A DNA stretch of 64,000 bases from Bradyrhizobium sp. SZCCT0153 (GTDB taxonomy: Bacteria > Pseudomonadota > Alphaproteobacteria > Rhizobiales > Xanthobacteraceae). The stretch lies in NCBI RefSeq assembly GCF_018129995.1, contig NZ_JAFCKS010000006.1, forward strand, positions 62,001-126,000, given 5' to 3'. This document shows positions 1-8,620 of the stretch, in pieces; within the stretch, counting starts at the first letter, position 1; each line of letters starts with the position of its first letter. Under the pieces are notes generated by a model. It searched no databases. It saw only the letters and a list, made by a program, of their open reading frames with translations, and was not told the DNA's origin. The translations under genes and the position numbers were made by a program.

Positions 1-184
1 GGGCGGACTTCGCAACAAGGAGCTCAGTGAACGCGCCGTTGCCGCAACCGATATCCACCCAGGCCAATCCGGTGCGTGACGCCAGCCAATCGAGGAACAG
101 AGTGCCGGCCGATCGGCTCCAGGGCGACATGAAGCGTTCGTAAGCTGCACCGTCGGTGAATCTGATAGGTTCCGGTGACGACAT
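1..184 (-). CDS. class I SAM-dependent methyltransferase, N-terminal part (cut by window edge)
   Basis: Reading the minus strand from an ATG at 184 gives 61 residues that run off the window. The reading contains VDIGCGNGAF, the glycine-rich motif I that binds S-adenosylmethionine in class I methyltransferases, at about residues 43-52. The start is preceded by GAGGGAG at a good distance. The segment before motif I (MSSPEPIRFTDGAAYERFMS) is typical of UbiE/Methyltransf_11-like proteins that act on small molecules or lipids. The substrate cannot be told because the acceptor-binding half lies outside the window. Confidence 0.75.
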   Translation of the reverse strand, partial: MSSPEPIRFTDGAAYERFMSPWSRSAGTLFLDWLASRTGLAWVDIGCGNGAFTELLVAKSA

Positions 185-363
185 GTGAGATCTCCCTCAA
201 ATATTCCTTGTCTGGATATCCATCGAACCGGAAATGCCGGTCGCTCAACTATTGAGCGGGATCGTTCGTTATCGCTGGCGCCAATTCCGTCGCCGAGCTT
301 AGTACCAAATGCATCGAGCCCACAGGTGCAATTTTCGTTCGGCTCGGCGTGCGCGTCGTTAGC

Positions 364-419
364 TGCCCCGCAGCCTCGTCAAGCTGCGCGCTTGTCTCGA
401 GCCGCGGTTCTTCCACGCG
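364..419 (-). pseudogene. relic resembling the 3' end of an ABC-F ATPase gene
   Basis: Ungapped alignment by eye of 364-419 with 8622-8677, the last codons of the ABC-F gene, gives 42 identical bases of 56. The minus-strand reading here is RVEEPRLETSAQLDEAAGQ, against RAEEQWLEASTQFDEAAG plus stop in the intact gene. The stop codon has become CAG and the similarity ends abruptly upstream. The likely reading is a decayed fragment of a second ABC-F copy or of a rearranged segment. A chance match at this length is unlikely but not excluded, because the C-terminal coiled coil is low in complexity. Confidence 0.45.
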
Positions 420-443
420 TTTGAAAATCACGGGGTCGTTACG

Positions 444-470
444 CGTGATCCGTGATCAGCGACTCGTGAT
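444..470. repeat. tandem CGTGATC direct repeats upstream of the RTX gene
   Basis: CGTGATC occurs at 444-450 and directly again at 451-457, with CGTGAT once more at 465-470. The array lies about 160-185 bp before the RTX start codon. Short direct repeats in such a place can be a regulator binding site, but no known operator was recognised. Confidence 0.35.
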
Positions 471-628
471 GAGAGCGCCTCCGCATCCGCTGTCGAATAC
501 TGCCCCGAAGCAAAACTGGAGGAAATCTCCAGAATAATCACGCGCGTCTCAAGCAGCGGCTCAAGAATGTCATGTGTGCGGCTGCTACGCATCGAAGGGA
601 GGGGCTAGATCGATCGAAGGATATTTGG

Positions 629-3475
629 ATGTCTACTACCTCTGTCTTTTCCCCGGTTACGGGGCAGCTCACCATTTTCGGCGACAACGCGAATAACGGC
701 CTCGTGATCAGCCGCGACGAGGCAGGCCGCATCCTGGTCAATAACGGACACGTGAAAACGATCGGTGGCGAACCGACCGTCGACAACACCACCGCGATCG
801 ACATTTTCGGTCAAGGCGGTGATGACACGATCACCGTCAACGAATGCCACGGACCGATGCCTGCGGTGCACATTTTCGGCGGTGACGGCAACGACAGGAT
901 CACGGGCGGCTCGGGTGCGGACCTGCTGTTCGGGCAGGCCGGTGACGACGTGATCAAGGGCGGCGGCGGCAACGATCTGCTGTTCGGCGGTGCGGATAAC
1001 GACGTCCTGGATGGCGGCAGCGGCGACAACCAGCTGTTCGGCGAGGCGGGCGACGATCTCATGATCTGGAATCCGGGCGGCGGCACCAATCTGTTCGAGG
1101 GCGGCGACGGCAGCGACACCGCGCGGGTCAACGGCAGCAACGACGCCGAGACGTTCACGATCACGGCGAACGGCACGCGCGTGCGGCTCGACGGCATCGG
1201 CGCCGCGCCGTTTTCGCTCGACATCGGCACCACGGAAAATCTCGTGCTGCACGCCGGTGGCGGCGATGACGTCATCACCGCGGGCAACGGGCTCGGCAGC
1301 CTGATCTCGCTGACGCTCGACGGCGGCGCCGGCAACGACAGGATCATTGGCGGCGACGGTAACGACCTCGTCATCGGCGGCAGCGGCGACGACATCGTCA
1401 ATGGCGGACGCGGCAACGACGTCGCCCAGCTCGGATCGGGCGACGACACCTTCATCTGGAATCCCGGTGACGGCAGCGACACGGTCGAGGGCGGCGCGGG
1501 CACCGACAAGCTTCTGTTCAACGGTGCCAACATCAACGAGACCATCAATATCTCGGCCAATGGCGGCCGGGTGCGCTTCACCCGCGACGTCGCCAACATC
1601 ACGATGGACCTCAACAGCGTCGAGCAGATCGAATTCGATGCGCGCAGCGGCGCCGACAACATCGTTGTCGGCGATCTCACCGGGACCGGCGTCAAGCAGG
1701 TGCTGGTCGATCTCGGAGCCGTTCCCGGCGAGACGCAAGGCGACGGCGCGGCGGATATTGTGACCGTCAATGCTGCCGGCGGCAATCAGCACATCGAGGT
1801 CACGGCTGAGGGCACCACCGTGACGGTGACGGGTCTGCCGGAAGTCGTGACGATCGTAAATGCGGAGGCTGCCAACGACCGGCTGGTGATCCAGGCGCTC
1901 GGCGGCAACGACGTCATTGATGCATCCCTGCTCGCCGCGGCGATCGGGCTGACCATCGACGGCGGCGCGGGCAACGACACAATCATCGGGAGCCAGGGGG
2001 CTGACACCCTGATCGGCGACGACGGCAACGACAAGGTCGTCGGCGGCCGCGGCAACGACGTCGCTCTTCTCGGCGCGGGCGATGATCTCTTCACGTGGAA
2101 TCCCGGCGACGGCAGTGACACCGTCGAGGGCGGCACGGGAATGGATACGCTGGTGTTCAACGGCTCCAATGTGGCCGAAAATATGTCGATCTCTGCGAAC
2201 GGCGGTCGTGCACTTCTCACCCGCGACGTCGGCGCCATCACCATGGATCTCAATGGCATCGAGCGGGTGCAGATCGCCGCTGCCGGCGGGGCCGACAACA
2301 TCTCCGTCAACGATCTCTCGGGGACCGGAGTCACGCAGGTCGCGATCGACCTCAGCGCCGGCCCCGGCAGCCAGAGCGGCGACGGTGCGGCCGACCGCGT
2401 GACGGTGAACGGCAGCGCCGGTGACGACAACATCGCGGTGACGACCGCCGGCGGATCGATCGTGGTCAACGGGCTTGCGGCGCAGGTGACCATCGCTCAC
2501 GCCGACGCCGGTGACGTGCTGACCGTCAACGGCGGAGGCGGCAACGATGTCATCGATTCGTCCGCGATCAAGGCGGGACAGCTGTTCAGCCTCAACATCA
2601 ATGGCGGCGACGGCAACGACACCATCACCGGCAGCGCCGGCAACGACATCGTGATCGGCGGACGCGGCAACGATTTCGCCAATCTCGGAGCCGGCGACGA
2701 CACCTTCATCTGGAACCCCGGCGACGGCAGCGACACCGTCGAAGGCGGCAAGGGCACCGACACGCTGGCGTTCAACGGCGCCAATATCAACGAGACCATC
2801 AACATCTCGGCCAATGGCGGCCGGGTGCTGTTCACCCGCGACGTTGCCGCCATCGCGATGGACCTGAACGGCGTCGAGCATGTCGACTTCAACGCCCTCG
2901 GCGGTGCCGACAACATCACGGTCGGTGATCTCTCGGGCACCGGCGTGAACCAGGTCGACCTCGACCTCGGTGCCAATGACGGCGCCGCCGATACCGTGAC
3001 CATCAACGCAACCGGCGGGAACGACGTCATCACGGTGACCGAGCACGACGGCATCATCACGGTGTCGGGGCTTGGCCAGGACATCAACATCAGCGATGCC
3101 GGTGCGGGCGACAGGATCGTCATCAACGGACTCGATGGCGATGACGTCATCACGGCTTCCGGCTTGCACGGCGGCATCCAGCTCGTCGCCAACGGCGGCA
3201 ATGGCGACGATATCCTGATCGGCGGACCCGGCAACGACACACTGGCCGGTGGAGCAGGTGACGACGTGCTGATCGGCGGCGGCGGCCTCGATATCCTCGA
3301 TGGCGGTACCGGCAACAACGTCGTCATCCAGGGCGCCGCCTTCGCCGCAGCGATGATGCTCAACCAGGCCATGGCAGGCAGCTTCGTTCCGGCAGGTGAC
3401 GGCCACGGCGAGATGCCGCTGGCCGATCCGCACACGGCACAGACCCAGACGCTTGCTCCGCCGCAGCACGCCTGA
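629..3475 (+). CDS. RTX-type calcium-binding repeat protein, likely type I secretion cargo
   Basis: The product has 948 residues and is rich in Gly, Asp and Asn, with many GGxGxDxL/I nonapeptide repeats (first block about residues 90-135, last about 860-900). These form calcium-binding beta-rolls in RTX exoproteins. A higher-order unit recurs: each copy carries an F/M-x-W-N-P-G-D/G-G motif (Trp at residues 147, 277, 490 and 695) followed by ETINISANGGRV-like and GADNI-like segments, so the last three copies are spaced 213 and 205 residues apart. There is no N-terminal signal peptide, as expected for type I export, and the last 50 residues lack RTX motifs and may hold the secretion signal. No enzyme domain was seen. 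ATG 629 is chosen because AAGG lies 8 bases upstream; an in-frame start at 572 has weaker support. The ABC exporter and adaptor genes follow. Confidence 0.88.
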   Translation: MSTTSVFSPVTGQLTIFGDNANNGLVISRDEAGRILVNNGHVKTIGGEPTVDNTTAIDIFGQGGDDTITVNECHGPMPAVHIFGGDGNDRITGGSGADLLFGQAGDDVIKGGGGNDLLFGGADNDVLDGGSGDNQLFGEAGDDLMIWNPGGGTNLFEGGDGSDTARVNGSNDAETFTITANGTRVRLDGIGAAPFSLDIGTTENLVLHAGGGDDVITAGNGLGSLISLTLDGGAGNDRIIGGDGNDLVIGGSGDDIVNGGRGNDVAQLGSGDDTFIWNPGDGSDTVEGGAGTDKLLFNGANINETINISANGGRVRFTRDVANITMDLNSVEQIEFDARSGADNIVVGDLTGTGVKQVLVDLGAVPGETQGDGAADIVTVNAAGGNQHIEVTAEGTTVTVTGLPEVVTIVNAEAANDRLVIQALGGNDVIDASLLAAAIGLTIDGGAGNDTIIGSQGADTLIGDDGNDKVVGGRGNDVALLGAGDDLFTWNPGDGSDTVEGGTGMDTLVFNGSNVAENMSISANGGRALLTRDVGAITMDLNGIERVQIAAAGGADNISVNDLSGTGVTQVAIDLSAGPGSQSGDGAADRVTVNGSAGDDNIAVTTAGGSIVVNGLAAQVTIAHADAGDVLTVNGGGGNDVIDSSAIKAGQLFSLNINGGDGNDTITGSAGNDIVIGGRGNDFANLGAGDDTFIWNPGDGSDTVEGGKGTDTLAFNGANINETINISANGGRVLFTRDVAAIAMDLNGVEHVDFNALGGADNITVGDLSGTGVNQVDLDLGANDGAADTVTINATGGNDVITVTEHDGIITVSGLGQDINISDAGAGDRIVINGLDGDDVITASGLHGGIQLVANGGNGDDILIGGPGNDTLAGGAGDDVLIGGGGLDILDGGTGNNVVIQGAAFAAAMMLNQAMAGSFVPAGDGHGEMPLADPHTAQTQTLAPPQHA

Positions 3476-3510
3476 GTTTGATGAAAGCTGCTGTTGCAAC
3501 GACGGAGGTG

Positions 3511-3683
3511 CACTCCCTCTCCCGCTTGCGGGGGAGGGCTGGGGTGGGTGTGCCTCCGCAATCGAGAACCCCGAAGAGGAAGAAGCCCTCACCCCGCCGC
3601 CATAGCCGATGCGAAGCATCGGCGTCCAACAGAACGGTGGCCACGGGCCGCCTATGGCGACCTCTCCCGCAAGCGGGAGAGGT
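3511..3683. repeat. mosaic of palindromic intergenic repeats
   Basis: The gap between the RTX gene and its exporter gene is filled with palindromes. CCCTCTCCCGC/GCGGGGGAGGG lies at 3515-3538, CCGATGCGAAGCATCGG near 3607-3623, and a perfect 10-bp inverted repeat CCTCTCCCGC/GCGGGAGAGG at 3661-3682. Related cores recur in this window near 36018 and 40626, so this is a dispersed REP-like family. A hairpin here could lower transcription from cargo into exporter genes. Confidence 0.7.
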
Positions 3684-3710
3684 TGAACGAGCCCGGCCCG
3701 GAGAACGCCC

Positions 3711-5843
3711 ATGACGACGAATACGGTCTCGACCGATACGGGTCTCGACGCGCTGCTCACCCTGCTGCATTTGCAGGGTGTTGCGGCCGATCGTGATCAG
3801 CTCAGGCACCGGCTGGGCGCGGCAAGATTCGGCGCAGCTGACATCGTCCGCTGCGCCAGGTCTCTCGGACTGAAGGCACGAACCTATCGAACGCAGTGGA
3901 GCCGTCTGTCGGGCAGCCCGCTGCCGGCGATCGCGATGCTGCGTGACGGCAGCTTCATGGTCATTGCAAAAGCCTCGGCCGACAAGGTGCTGGTGCAGTC
4001 GCCGCAGGCGCAGCGCCCGGTGCTGATGGAGCGCGACGAGCTGTGTGCGATCTGGGACGGCGGATTGATCCTGATGGCCCGGCGCGCCGGGCTCTCCAAC
4101 CTCGGGCGGCAATTCGACATCACATGGTTCATCGCGGCGATCGGCAAGTACCGGCGGCTGTTCGGCGAGGTGCTGGCCGCCTCGTTCTTCCTCCAGCTGT
4201 TTGCATTGGTCTCGCCGCTGTTCTTCCAGGTCGTCATCGACAAGGTGCTGGTGCACCGCTCGCTGTCCACGCTCGACGTTCTCGTCATCGGCCTCGTCAT
4301 CGTCTCGCTGTTCGACACCGTGCTGGGTATCCTGCGCAATTATCTGTTCGCGCACACGACCAACCGTATCGACGTGGAGCTGGGGGCGCGGCTGTTCCAT
4401 CATCTGCTGGCGCTGCCGATGGCGTGGTTTCAGGCCCGGCGCGTCGGCGATTCCGTGGCGCGGGTTCGCGAGCTCGAGAACATCCGCAATTTCATCACCA
4501 GCTCGTCGCTGACGCTGCTCATCGACCTGGTCTTCACCTCGGTGTTCCTGGTCGTGATGTTCGCCTATTCGCCGCTGATGAGCTTCATCGTGCTGGCCTC
4601 GTTCCCGTTCTACATCGGGATCTCGGCGGTGGCGACGCCGCTGTTTCGGCGCAGGCTGGATGAGAAATTCCGCCGTGGCGCCGAGAACCAGGCGTTCCTG
4701 GTCGAGAGCGTTAGCGGCATCGAGACGCTGAAGGCGATGGCGGTCGAGCCGCAGATGCAGCGCCGCTGGGAAGAGCAGCTCGCCGGCTATGTCTCGGCGA
4801 GTTTTGGCGTCACCAGCCTCGGCAACACCGCAAGCCAGCTCGTGCTGTTCGTCAGCAAAATCGTCACCGCTGCCATTCTTTATGTCGGCGCGCGGCTCGT
4901 GATCGGCGATGCGCTGACCGTCGGCGAACTCGTGGCCTTCAACATTTTTGCAGGGCGCGTTTCGGCGCCGGTGCTGCGGCTGGCGCAGGTCTGGCAGGAT
5001 TTTCATCAAGCGCGCCTGTCGATCGCGCGGCTTGGCGACATCCTCAACAGCGCGGCGGAGCCGGCTTACTCCGCGGGCCGCGCTGGGCTGCCGCCGCTTC
5101 GGGGCAACATCCGCTTCGAGCATGTCGCTTTTCGCTATCGGCTCGACGGGCCGGAGATCCTGCATGACGTCTCGTTCGATATTCCGGCGGGCCAAACCGT
5201 CGGCATCGTCGGCTCGTCGGGCTCGGGCAAGAGCACCTTCGCGAAACTGGTACAGCGGCTCTACGTGCCGCAATCCGGCCGCGTGCTGATCGACGGCATG
5301 GATCTCGTCATGACCGACCCGGCCTGGCTGCGCCGGCAGATCGGTGTCGTGCTGCAGGAGAACATGCTGTTCAATCGTTCGGTGCGCGACAACATTGCAC
5401 TGGCCGATCCGACCCTGCCGATGGACCGCATCATGGATGCGGCCAAGCTCGCGGGCGCGCATGATTTCATTCTGGAGCTTCCCGAAGGCTATGACACCGT
5501 CGTTGGCGAGCGCGGCTCGACGCTCTCGGGCGGGCAGCGCCAGCGCATCGCGATCGCCCGCGCGCTGGTGACCAATCCCCGGATCCTGATCTTCGACGAG
5601 GCGACCAGCGCACTCGACTATGAGAGCGAGCGGATCATCCATGACAACATGAAGGAGATTGCGAGGGGCCGCACGGTCCTGATCATCGCGCATCGTCTCT
5701 CCACCGTCCGCGGCGCCGATCGCATCTTCACACTGGAGCGCGGCCGTCTGGTCGAGGACGGCACGCATGATGCGCTGATCAAGACCGGCGGCCGCTACGC
5801 CGCCCTGCATCGTCTTCAGGGAGGGATCTATGAAGTCGGCTAG
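3711..5843 (+). CDS. type I secretion ABC exporter (HlyB-like permease/ATPase)
   Basis: The protein has 710 residues, the usual size for the inner-membrane ABC subunit of type I secretion systems. Residues about 10-130 form a C39-peptidase-like domain with no Cys at the expected place and Ser where the catalytic His should be (DGSFMVI), so it is a non-cleaving C39-like domain of the kind that docks RTX cargo in HlyB. A six-helix membrane domain follows at about 155-440. The nucleotide-binding domain shows Walker A GSSGSGKST (501-509), signature LSGGQ (605-609), Walker B ILIFDE (625-630) and an IIAHRLSTV H-loop. It would export the RTX protein encoded just upstream. The adaptor gene overlaps its 3' end by 14 bases, indicating translational coupling. 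GGAGAA precedes the ATG. Confidence 0.93.
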   Translation: MTTNTVSTDTGLDALLTLLHLQGVAADRDQLRHRLGAARFGAADIVRCARSLGLKARTYRTQWSRLSGSPLPAIAMLRDGSFMVIAKASADKVLVQSPQAQRPVLMERDELCAIWDGGLILMARRAGLSNLGRQFDITWFIAAIGKYRRLFGEVLAASFFLQLFALVSPLFFQVVIDKVLVHRSLSTLDVLVIGLVIVSLFDTVLGILRNYLFAHTTNRIDVELGARLFHHLLALPMAWFQARRVGDSVARVRELENIRNFITSSSLTLLIDLVFTSVFLVVMFAYSPLMSFIVLASFPFYIGISAVATPLFRRRLDEKFRRGAENQAFLVESVSGIETLKAMAVEPQMQRRWEEQLAGYVSASFGVTSLGNTASQLVLFVSKIVTAAILYVGARLVIGDALTVGELVAFNIFAGRVSAPVLRLAQVWQDFHQARLSIARLGDILNSAAEPAYSAGRAGLPPLRGNIRFEHVAFRYRLDGPEILHDVSFDIPAGQTVGIVGSSGSGKSTFAKLVQRLYVPQSGRVLIDGMDLVMTDPAWLRRQIGVVLQENMLFNRSVRDNIALADPTLPMDRIMDAAKLAGAHDFILELPEGYDTVVGERGSTLSGGQRQRIAIARALVTNPRILIFDEATSALDYESERIIHDNMKEIARGRTVLIIAHRLSTVRGADRIFTLERGRLVEDGTHDALIKTGGRYAALHRLQGGIYEVG

Positions 5844-7281
5844 CGCCGTCCCGGCCTCAAGGCCCGAGCACACCGTCGTTCCCTTCCGGAATGCGAAGAG
5901 CCGGCGCGCCGAGGAGGCCGCTTTTCTGCCTGCCGCGCTGGAGATCACGGAAACACCGCCGTCGCCGACCGGCCGCGCCATCGCAATGGCCCTGATGCTC
6001 CTTGTCTGCGCGGCGCTGGCGTGGTCGGCCTGGGGTACGATCGACATTGTCGCGTCCGCAGCCGGGAAGGTCGTGTCGAGCGGGCGAAGCAAGGTGGTCC
6101 AGCCGTTCGAGACCGGCGTGGTGCGCGCCATCCACGTCCAGGACGGGCAATCGGTCAAAGCCGGCGACCTGCTGATCGAGCTCGATCCGACCGTGAACGC
6201 CGCAGAGCGCGATCGTCTGCACGACGATCTCATGGCCGAACGGCTCAATGTCGCGCGGCTGCGTGCGGCCCTTGCAAGCGGCGAGGCGGCATCCGCCGAT
6301 CTGGTCGTGCCCGCGGATGCCGATCCCTTGCTGGTCGCGACGCAGCGGCAGCTTCTCGCCAATCAGGTCAGCGAGCACAGGGCCAAGTTGGCTGCGCTCG
6401 CGCGCCAGGAAGCCCAGAAGGAGGCCGAATATCAGACCATTGCGGCGACGATCCACAAATTGGATGCGTTGCTGCCGGTGACCCAGCAACGCGTCGATAT
6501 CCGCAAGACGCTGATGGAAAAGGAGATCGGCTCGAAGCTGACCTATTACGAGACGCTCCAGCTCCAGATCGAGCAGCAGGAGGAGCTTCGCGTTCAAGGC
6601 AGCCGCCTCAAGGAAGCCGAGTCAGCCGTCGCCGCGATCGCCGAGACCCGCAACCAGGCCGTGGCCGAGTACAGGAAGAGCCTGTCCGACGAGCTTGCCA
6701 AGAGCGAGCAGAAGGCAAATGGCGTCGCGCGCGACCTGATCAAGGCTCGCCAGAGGACAAGCCTGCAGCAACTGACGTCACCCGTCGATGGCGTCGTGCA
6801 GCAGCTCGCGGTCCACACCGTGGGAGGTGTGGTCACGCCGGCGCAGTCGCTGCTCGTGATCGTGCCGACAGATACGCGGCTCGAGATCGAGGCGATGATT
6901 TCCAACCGCGATATCGGATTTGTCGAGGCCGGGCAGGGCGCCGCCATCAAGATCGACACCTTCAACTTCACCCGTTACGGCCTTCTCGAAGGCCGGGTCC
7001 TGAGCGTCTCGCAGGACGCCATCATCCGCGATCGTCCGCCGGAGCGCGGCGACCGCGCGCTCGGGCAGCAGCACGACAGCAGCGAGCCCAACGGGCAGGA
7101 GTTGAGCTACAGCGCGCGCATCTCGCTCGATCGCAGCCAGATGCAGGTGGACGACCGCCTCGTCAGCCTGTCGCCGGGAATGGCGGTCACCGTCGAGATC
7201 AGGACCGGCTCGCGCACCATCATGAGCTACCTGTTGTCACCGCTGCAGCGCTACCGGCATGAGATCATGCGGGAACGCTGA
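5830..7281 (+). CDS. HlyD-family periplasmic adaptor of type I secretion
   Basis: The 483-residue product starts inside the exporter gene. A cytoplasmic N-terminus is followed by one membrane helix at about residues 51-69, a first lipoyl/barrel half (VVQPFETGVVRAIHVQDGQ, about 89-107), a long Gln/Glu/Ala-rich coiled coil (about 150-300) and the second lipoyl half and beta-barrel (from about LTSPVDGVVQQL on). This order is that of HlyD/PrtE membrane fusion proteins, which link the ABC exporter to an outer-membrane TolC channel. No TolC gene lies in the window, so the system must borrow one from elsewhere. The N-terminal 50 residues are proline- and arginine-rich and not conserved in the family. 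Confidence 0.93.
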   Translation: MKSASAVPASRPEHTVVPFRNAKSRRAEEAAFLPAALEITETPPSPTGRAIAMALMLLVCAALAWSAWGTIDIVASAAGKVVSSGRSKVVQPFETGVVRAIHVQDGQSVKAGDLLIELDPTVNAAERDRLHDDLMAERLNVARLRAALASGEAASADLVVPADADPLLVATQRQLLANQVSEHRAKLAALARQEAQKEAEYQTIAATIHKLDALLPVTQQRVDIRKTLMEKEIGSKLTYYETLQLQIEQQEELRVQGSRLKEAESAVAAIAETRNQAVAEYRKSLSDELAKSEQKANGVARDLIKARQRTSLQQLTSPVDGVVQQLAVHTVGGVVTPAQSLLVIVPTDTRLEIEAMISNRDIGFVEAGQGAAIKIDTFNFTRYGLLEGRVLSVSQDAIIRDRPPERGDRALGQQHDSSEPNGQELSYSARISLDRSQMQVDDRLVSLSPGMAVTVEIRTGSRTIMSYLLSPLQRYRHEIMRER

Positions 7282-7508
7282 TTCCGACCTGCTGCCGCCG
7301 ACCGACCTTCGGCGGGAACATTTGGATTTGGATCGGGCTCGTGTCATTCGGGTCCGCCCGCTGAGACAATATCGCCGAGCTGAGGGTCGATCAGGTTTCC
7401 CGGTAGCTACGCCATGCCGCGGGGCGACACGCCTGATGACGTCGTTTCGTGATGGTCGCGCGGCCATGAATGGGTACATATGGCGCGAGCAAAAATTTGG
7501 AGGAAAGT

Positions 7509-8474
7509 ATGCGGTTCATTGCCCTCGTATCGGCTCTGCTCTTGCCGTTTGGCGCGGCGCTCGCCCAGGACTATCCGGTCAGGCCCGTCACGATGCTGGT
7601 GCCATTCGCCGCCGGCGGCCCCACGGACACCATTGCTCGCCTGACCGCGGCTGGCATGTCGAAATCGCTCGGCCAACAGATCGTCGTCGAGAACGCTCCC
7701 GGCGCCGGTGGCACCATCGCCACGACCCGCGCCTCGCGAGCCCAGCCCGACGGGTACACGCTGCTGATCCATCATGTCGGCCTGTCGACCGCCGCTACGC
7801 TGTACCGCAACCTCAGCTATGACACGAAGACGGCCTTTGCGCCGATCGGGCTTGTGACCAATGCGCCGATGACCATCATCGCGCGTCCGGATTTCCCGGC
7901 CGACACGCTGAAGGAATTGATCGCCTACGCCCAGCAGCAGGGCGACAAATTGACCTATGCCAATGCCGGGCTCGGAGCGGCGTCGCACCTCTGCGGCATG
8001 CTGTTCATGACGGCGATCCAGAAGCAGCTCACCGCGGTGCCCTACAAGGGCAATGGCCCCATCATGAACGATCTTCTCGGCAGGCAGATCGATCTCACCT
8101 GCGACCAGGCGACGAACACGACCGGCCCGATCCTGTCGAAGCAGGTCAAGGCCTATGCGATCACCACCAAGGAGCGGCTGAAGAGCCTGCCCGATCTGCC
8201 GACGGCCGACGAGGCCGGCCTCAACGGGTTCGAGCTCGGTGTCTGGCACGGCATCTATGCCCCCAAGGGCACGCCGCCGGTGGTCGTTCAGAAGCTGACG
8301 GCGGCGCTCCAGTCCGCACTCAAGGATCCCACGCTGATCGCTCGGTTCAACGACATCAACACGGAGCCTGCCCCGCAGGAGAAAGCGACGCCGGAGGCGC
8401 TCGCCGCCATGCTCGCGAGTGAAGTCGACCGCTGGGCGCCGATGATCAAGGCAGCCGGCCAGTTCGCGGATTGA
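7509..8474 (+). CDS. tripartite tricarboxylate transporter substrate-binding protein (Bug/TctC family)
   Basis: The 321-residue protein begins with a signal peptide (MRFIALVSALLLPFGAALAQ, cleavage after AxA). It continues with YPVRPVTMLVPFAAGGPTDT, the hallmark start of Bug/TctC periplasmic receptors, then VENAPGAGGTIATT and VPYKGNGPIMNDLLG, both standard for the family. Such proteins capture carboxylates or similar small acids for a TctAB membrane pair; no TctA or TctB gene is nearby, which is usual for the many orphan Bug proteins of proteobacteria. ATG 7509 is preceded by GGAGGAAAG; a longer open frame from 7470 would put 13 residues before the signal peptide. The ligand is unknown. Confidence 0.92.
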   Translation: MRFIALVSALLLPFGAALAQDYPVRPVTMLVPFAAGGPTDTIARLTAAGMSKSLGQQIVVENAPGAGGTIATTRASRAQPDGYTLLIHHVGLSTAATLYRNLSYDTKTAFAPIGLVTNAPMTIIARPDFPADTLKELIAYAQQQGDKLTYANAGLGAASHLCGMLFMTAIQKQLTAVPYKGNGPIMNDLLGRQIDLTCDQATNTTGPILSKQVKAYAITTKERLKSLPDLPTADEAGLNGFELGVWHGIYAPKGTPPVVVQKLTAALQSALKDPTLIARFNDINTEPAPQEKATPEALAAMLASEVDRWAPMIKAAGQFAD

Positions 8475-8480
8475 ACCACT

Positions 8481-8499
8481 CCGGCGCAATTTGCGCCGG
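8481..8499 (+). terminator. hairpin after the Bug-type gene
   Basis: CCGGCGC-AATTT-GCGCCGG is a perfect 7-bp stem six bases after the stop codon. No T-run follows, so it is a weak terminator candidate. Confidence 0.35.
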
Positions 8500-8620
8500 C
8501 ATCGCCGCCTGGGTGGCTCTAATCGCCACGGCTAAAGAACGTCCCATTCAATGGGTAATCGCCAGGTAATAAAATACCGGTACTTTGCATGGGGTTGTTT
8601 TTCACATTTTGATGGGGAGC

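Larger units (their letters stand above)
185..628. other. 444-bp intergenic region between methyltransferase and RTX gene
   Basis: No convincing gene is seen here; the short open frames lack ribosome sites and family resemblance. Two items stand out: a 56-bp stretch at 364-419 resembling the 3' end of the ABC-F gene at 8621, and a tandem CGTGATC repeat at 444-457 with a third CGTGAT at 465-470. The region must hold the promoters of both flanking divergent genes, but no clear -35/-10 pair was recognised. Confidence 0.6.

Noticed and set aside
605..3760. 1051-codon open frame on the minus strand opposite the RTX gene
   Set aside because: It mirrors the repetitive GC-rich code of the RTX gene, has no family resemblance, and the plus-strand repeats explain it.
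3360..6362. 1000-codon open frame on the minus strand opposite the exporter genes
   Set aside because: A shadow of the exporter and adaptor genes; Arg/Gln/His-rich with no motif.
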